A stretch of DNA of 52,233 nt, taken from positions 1 to 52,233 of the forward strand of contig QCHK01000011.1 of assembly GCA_003279635.1 (NCBI GenBank). The letters run 5' to 3'. The stretch is from Prochlorococcus sp. AG-402-B05 (GTDB lineage Bacteria > Cyanobacteriota > Cyanobacteriia > PCC-6307 > Cyanobiaceae). The stretch's first letter is position 1; every line of letters starts with the position of its first letter. The notes under the pieces were generated by a model that worked only from the letters and a program-made list of their open reading frames with translations, was not told the origin of the DNA and ran no database searches. The translations under genes were made by a program, and so were the position numbers. Positions 49,725 through 52,233 of this stretch are shown here, piece after piece.

Positions 49725-51485
49725 TCATTTTTTTCCTAATTTAAAGAATGAATGAATTTCATTTAATGCTTTTTCACCATATTTTTCTGAGATAATACAA
49801 GTTGTTCTTATTTCACTCGTGGCGATCATTTCGATGTTGATTTTTTGATTTGCTAAAGCTCTAAATATTTTACCGGCTGTTCCTTTTGTGAAAGGCATTC
49901 CGGACCCTACTGCGCTAATTCGTACAATCGATTCTCCTTCTTCGAGTTTTGATCCTTTCCAATTTTCAATCAATTCTTTTAAAGCATATTTAGCATCGCT
50001 TCTATCATTTTTCTTTAAAGTGAAGCTAATATCTTTGGTTTTATCTTTATGCTTTCTTTCTGATTGAACTATTGTATCTAAGCTGATGTTTTTCTCAGCC
50101 AAAGTGGAACATATTGTGGAGGCAGTTCCTGGCTTATCTGGGACATTCTTTACGCTAATTTGGATTTGATCTTTATCTAAAGCTATTCCTCTTACTTCTG
50201 GCTCGTTACTATTTTCAATAGTGGGATTAAGAATGATTTGTTTATCATTAAGCTTGAAAACTTCGCCTACATTACGGAGTGCTTTTTTCCCTAATTCTGC
50301 ATCAATAACACAACTTACTTTTACTTCACTAGTTGCGATTAGTCGTATATTAATACCAGACTCAGATAGAATTTGGAATAGAGATGAGGCTATTCCAGGT
50401 CTTCCCATTATCCCAGCTCCATTAATACTTAGTTTAGTCAGATCTTTTTGAAAAGATATATCACCTCCAATAGTATTAATGAGTTTTTCACATTGAGTTA
50501 GTGCATTATGTAATTCATTTTCAGCAACAGTAAAAGTTATGTCGTTAGAATCGATTTGATGAGTCGCTTGAATAATGAGATCGACATTCACTCCACCCTC
50601 TGATAAAGATTCAAAAAGTTCAGCAGCAATTCCTGGACGATCTGGAATATTAGATAAAGCTACGACTGCTTGATTCTCAAGAAGCTCTAATCCATAGACA
50701 GGACTGCGATGTTCTATTCCACCTTGAGAAAAATCAGGCTTCTTATTACTAGTTATAGTTGTTCCGTCAAAGTTGTCCCAACTGGATTTAACAACAAGAG
50801 TTACGCCGAAATTTCTTGCGATTTCAACTGCTCGAGGATGTAAAACAGCTGCTCCAAGGCTGGCCAGCTCTAACATTTCATCACAACTAATACTTTTCAT
50901 TAATTTTGCATTTTTAACAATTCTTGGGTCAGTTGAAAGTACGCCTGGAACATCGGTATAAATTTCACATTTAGCAGCTTCAAGAGATGCTGCTAGAGCG
51001 ACTGCAGAAGTATCTGATCCTCCTCTTCCTAAAGTTGTGATTTCAGCAATTCCTCCTACGCCAAGAGTTGTACCTTGGAATCCAGCAATAACTATGGTTT
51101 TACCTTGATCTAAGAGGTTTTTTATTCGTTCTGTCCTTATTTCGAGGATTCTTGCTCTTCCATGAGCTGATTCTGTGATAATTCCAGCTTGAGTTCCAGT
51201 TAAGGAGATTGCTGTTATGCCTAATTCATTTAGGGCCATTGTCAATAATGATATTGAAACTTGCTCCCCAGTTGAGAGGAGCATATCCATTTCTCGATGA
51301 GGAGGATTAACAGTTATTTCTGAAGCTAGCCGTGTTAACTCATCAGTTTGATGTCCCATAGCCGACACAACAACTACTAGATCATCACCTTTTTCTTTAT
51401 TGGATTTGATTCTTTGCGCGACAGCTTTTATGCGTTCAATGCTTCCTAGAGAGGTGCCGCCAAATTTTTGAACCAGCAATGCCAT
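49725..51485 (-). CDS. lysC: Aspartate kinase with four ACT domains
   Basis: Phosphorylates aspartate, the entry step to lysine, threonine and methionine. 586 residues: the kinase domain with KFGGTSLG at the N-terminus, TTLGRGGSDTSAVALA and YTDVPGVLSTDPRIV. Then come four ACT repeats (around 265, 345, 435 and 515) where the usual enzyme has two. The four-ACT form is the cyanobacterial type and is expected to be inhibited by lysine and threonine. asd and dapA, the next steps, are about 7 kb away on plus. holA lies 27 bases upstream. Confidence 0.95.
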   Translation of the reverse strand: MALLVQKFGGTSLGSIERIKAVAQRIKSNKEKGDDLVVVVSAMGHQTDELTRLASEITVNPPHREMDMLLSTGEQVSISLLTMALNELGITAISLTGTQAGIITESAHGRARILEIRTERIKNLLDQGKTIVIAGFQGTTLGVGGIAEITTLGRGGSDTSAVALAASLEAAKCEIYTDVPGVLSTDPRIVKNAKLMKSISCDEMLELASLGAAVLHPRAVEIARNFGVTLVVKSSWDNFDGTTITSNKKPDFSQGGIEHRSPVYGLELLENQAVVALSNIPDRPGIAAELFESLSEGGVNVDLIIQATHQIDSNDITFTVAENELHNALTQCEKLINTIGGDISFQKDLTKLSINGAGIMGRPGIASSLFQILSESGINIRLIATSEVKVSCVIDAELGKKALRNVGEVFKLNDKQIILNPTIENSNEPEVRGIALDKDQIQISVKNVPDKPGTASTICSTLAEKNISLDTIVQSERKHKDKTKDISFTLKKNDRSDAKYALKELIENWKGSKLEEGESIVRISAVGSGMPFTKGTAGKIFRALANQKINIEMIATSEIRTTCIISEKYGEKALNEIHSFFKLGKK

Positions 51486-51512
51486 TGAACTTTCGTTAAC
51501 TTATTAATTATT

Positions 51513-52233
51513 TCAGTTATTAGTCAAAATTTTACTGTCTGTTAGCAGATTATCTTTAAAAGAATCGATTGGATTGGTTCCTGATTTTATTGAGGCTTCA
51601 ATTTTTAAAAGTTTTTTCATCAATTCAAGCAATGTTTTCAAAGATTTACCTTGAATTTGTTTGCGAATTATAAAAATACGTTTTGGGTTGGCAATCCCAG
51701 CGAGTTTGGCTATTTCTTTGACATCTTGATTTCCTTGTGAATCTAATAGATGTACCCAAAGCCATCCTCTTGATTGACTAGTCAAAGTTGTAATTAACCG
51801 TAAAGCTGGCTCTCCATTGTTAAGTAAGGATTGAATTTTGTTTAGAGCTATAATTATCTCTCCTTTCAATATTGAATTGGCGATTTCTAGTGCATTAGTC
51901 GAATTATTTTGAATTAGTTTTTTGACTAGTTCTTTTGATATCTCTCGCGGTCTATCAGTATCTAAGTTTTTATTAACTGCCTCTGATAATAATGAAAGCT
52001 TTTGAAGTTCAGTGTTAATTAAAGAGCTATCATTACCTATACTCTCAACTATTAAATCAATTGTTTCATAATTCATTGCAAGATTTAATTTGTATAAAAT
52101 ACTTTTGACTAAGTTACGTTGACCATTGATATCCCATGGCAGTGGAAGAAGAAAACTTTTTTCCTTTGAAGAGCTATTTGATTGAATACTTTTTTCTATT
52201 AATTTGGTTATCTTAAGTCTTTTATCTGGTTTG
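51513..52233 (-). CDS. holA: DNA polymerase III delta subunit, 5' end beyond window
   Basis: Clamp-loader subunit that opens the beta ring. The frame stays open to the window edge; the ATG at 52076 is internal. The visible 239 residues include KSFLLPLPWDINGQRNLV, then SIGNDSSLINTELQKLSLLS, ISKELVKKLIQ and the ANSILKGEIIIALNKIQSLLNNGEPALRLITTL region typical of the HolA helical and collar domains. The N-terminal AAA-like part is missing from the window. lysC follows on the same strand. Confidence 0.85.
   Translation of the reverse strand, partial: KPDKRLKITKLIEKSIQSNSSSKEKSFLLPLPWDINGQRNLVKSILYKLNLAMNYETIDLIVESIGNDSSLINTELQKLSLLSEAVNKNLDTDRPREISKELVKKLIQNNSTNALEIANSILKGEIIIALNKIQSLLNNGEPALRLITTLTSQSRGWLWVHLLDSQGNQDVKEIAKLAGIANPKRIFIIRKQIQGKSLKTLLELMKKLLKIEASIKSGTNPIDSFKDNLLTDSKILTNN

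Overview
The window is a gene-dense, AT-rich stretch of cyanobacterial core genome. Spacers are short, many start codons are GTG or TTG, and Shine-Dalgarno sites are few. It carries the sulfolipid genes sqdB and sqdX, a probable monoglucosyldiacylglycerol synthase, a Delta9 acyl-lipid desaturase, a Psb34-like small membrane protein, Ycf37- and Ycf23-type proteins and a tig-clpP-clpX cluster. Together these point to a marine picocyanobacterium. From memory of the protein sequences I would place it in Prochlorococcus, probably near the low-light NATL type; no database search was made.

Layout. 1-8050 (mostly minus): queE (cut by the left edge), pyrG, aspS and gcvT, then a Cys-rich small ORF on plus, then speB, speE and mazG. 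8192-12943 (mostly plus): tRNA-Val, a HesB/IscA-like protein, two unknown genes of which the first (8661-8912) is on minus, valS and a TVP38/DedA-like membrane protein. 12940-22397 (mostly minus): a 52-codon ORF, ligA, a membrane-anchored unknown, then SprT and an acidic unknown on plus, then a chorismate-lyase-type gene, mnmG, dnaB, rplI and desC. 22477-28313 (plus): a protein with an HTH-like segment, a PLP enzyme of the methionine gamma-lyase/aluminium-resistance type, gcvH, gcvP and a small Pro-rich protein. 28317-33094 (minus): sqdX, sqdB, psb34-like, thiG, ycf37-like, rplT and rpmI. 33187-36102 (plus): a SpoIID-type protein and a MgdA-like glycosyltransferase. 36117-41558 (minus): dnaX, clpX, clpP and tig. 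41712-49710: asd, dapA, rnj, ycf23-like and uvrB on plus, with tilS on minus between rnj and ycf23. 49725-52233 (minus): lysC and holA, the latter cut by the right edge.

Functional groups. Glycine cleavage: gcvT stands apart from gcvH-gcvP. Polyamines: speE and speB overlap by 4 nt and sit with mazG. Aspartate-family amino acids: lysC, asd and dapA, with asd and dapA overlapping by 8 nt. Thylakoid glycolipids: sqdB, sqdX, mgdA-like and desC. Replication and repair: dnaB, dnaX, holA, ligA, uvrB. tRNA and translation: aspS, valS, mnmG, tilS, queE, rplI, rplT, rpmI. Protein quality control: tig, clpP, clpX.

No insertion sequence, prophage, CRISPR array or integrated island was seen, and no gene-free stretch longer than about 170 bases. 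I did not find a clear new multi-gene system. The most interesting signals are small: a 12-bp perfect inverted repeat in the tilS/ycf23 spacer that covers the tilS start codon; a possible regulator divergent from desC with a palindrome in the shared promoter region; a short upstream ORF overlapping the uvrB start; and several small ORFs, including a Psb34-like gene beside the sulfolipid genes.
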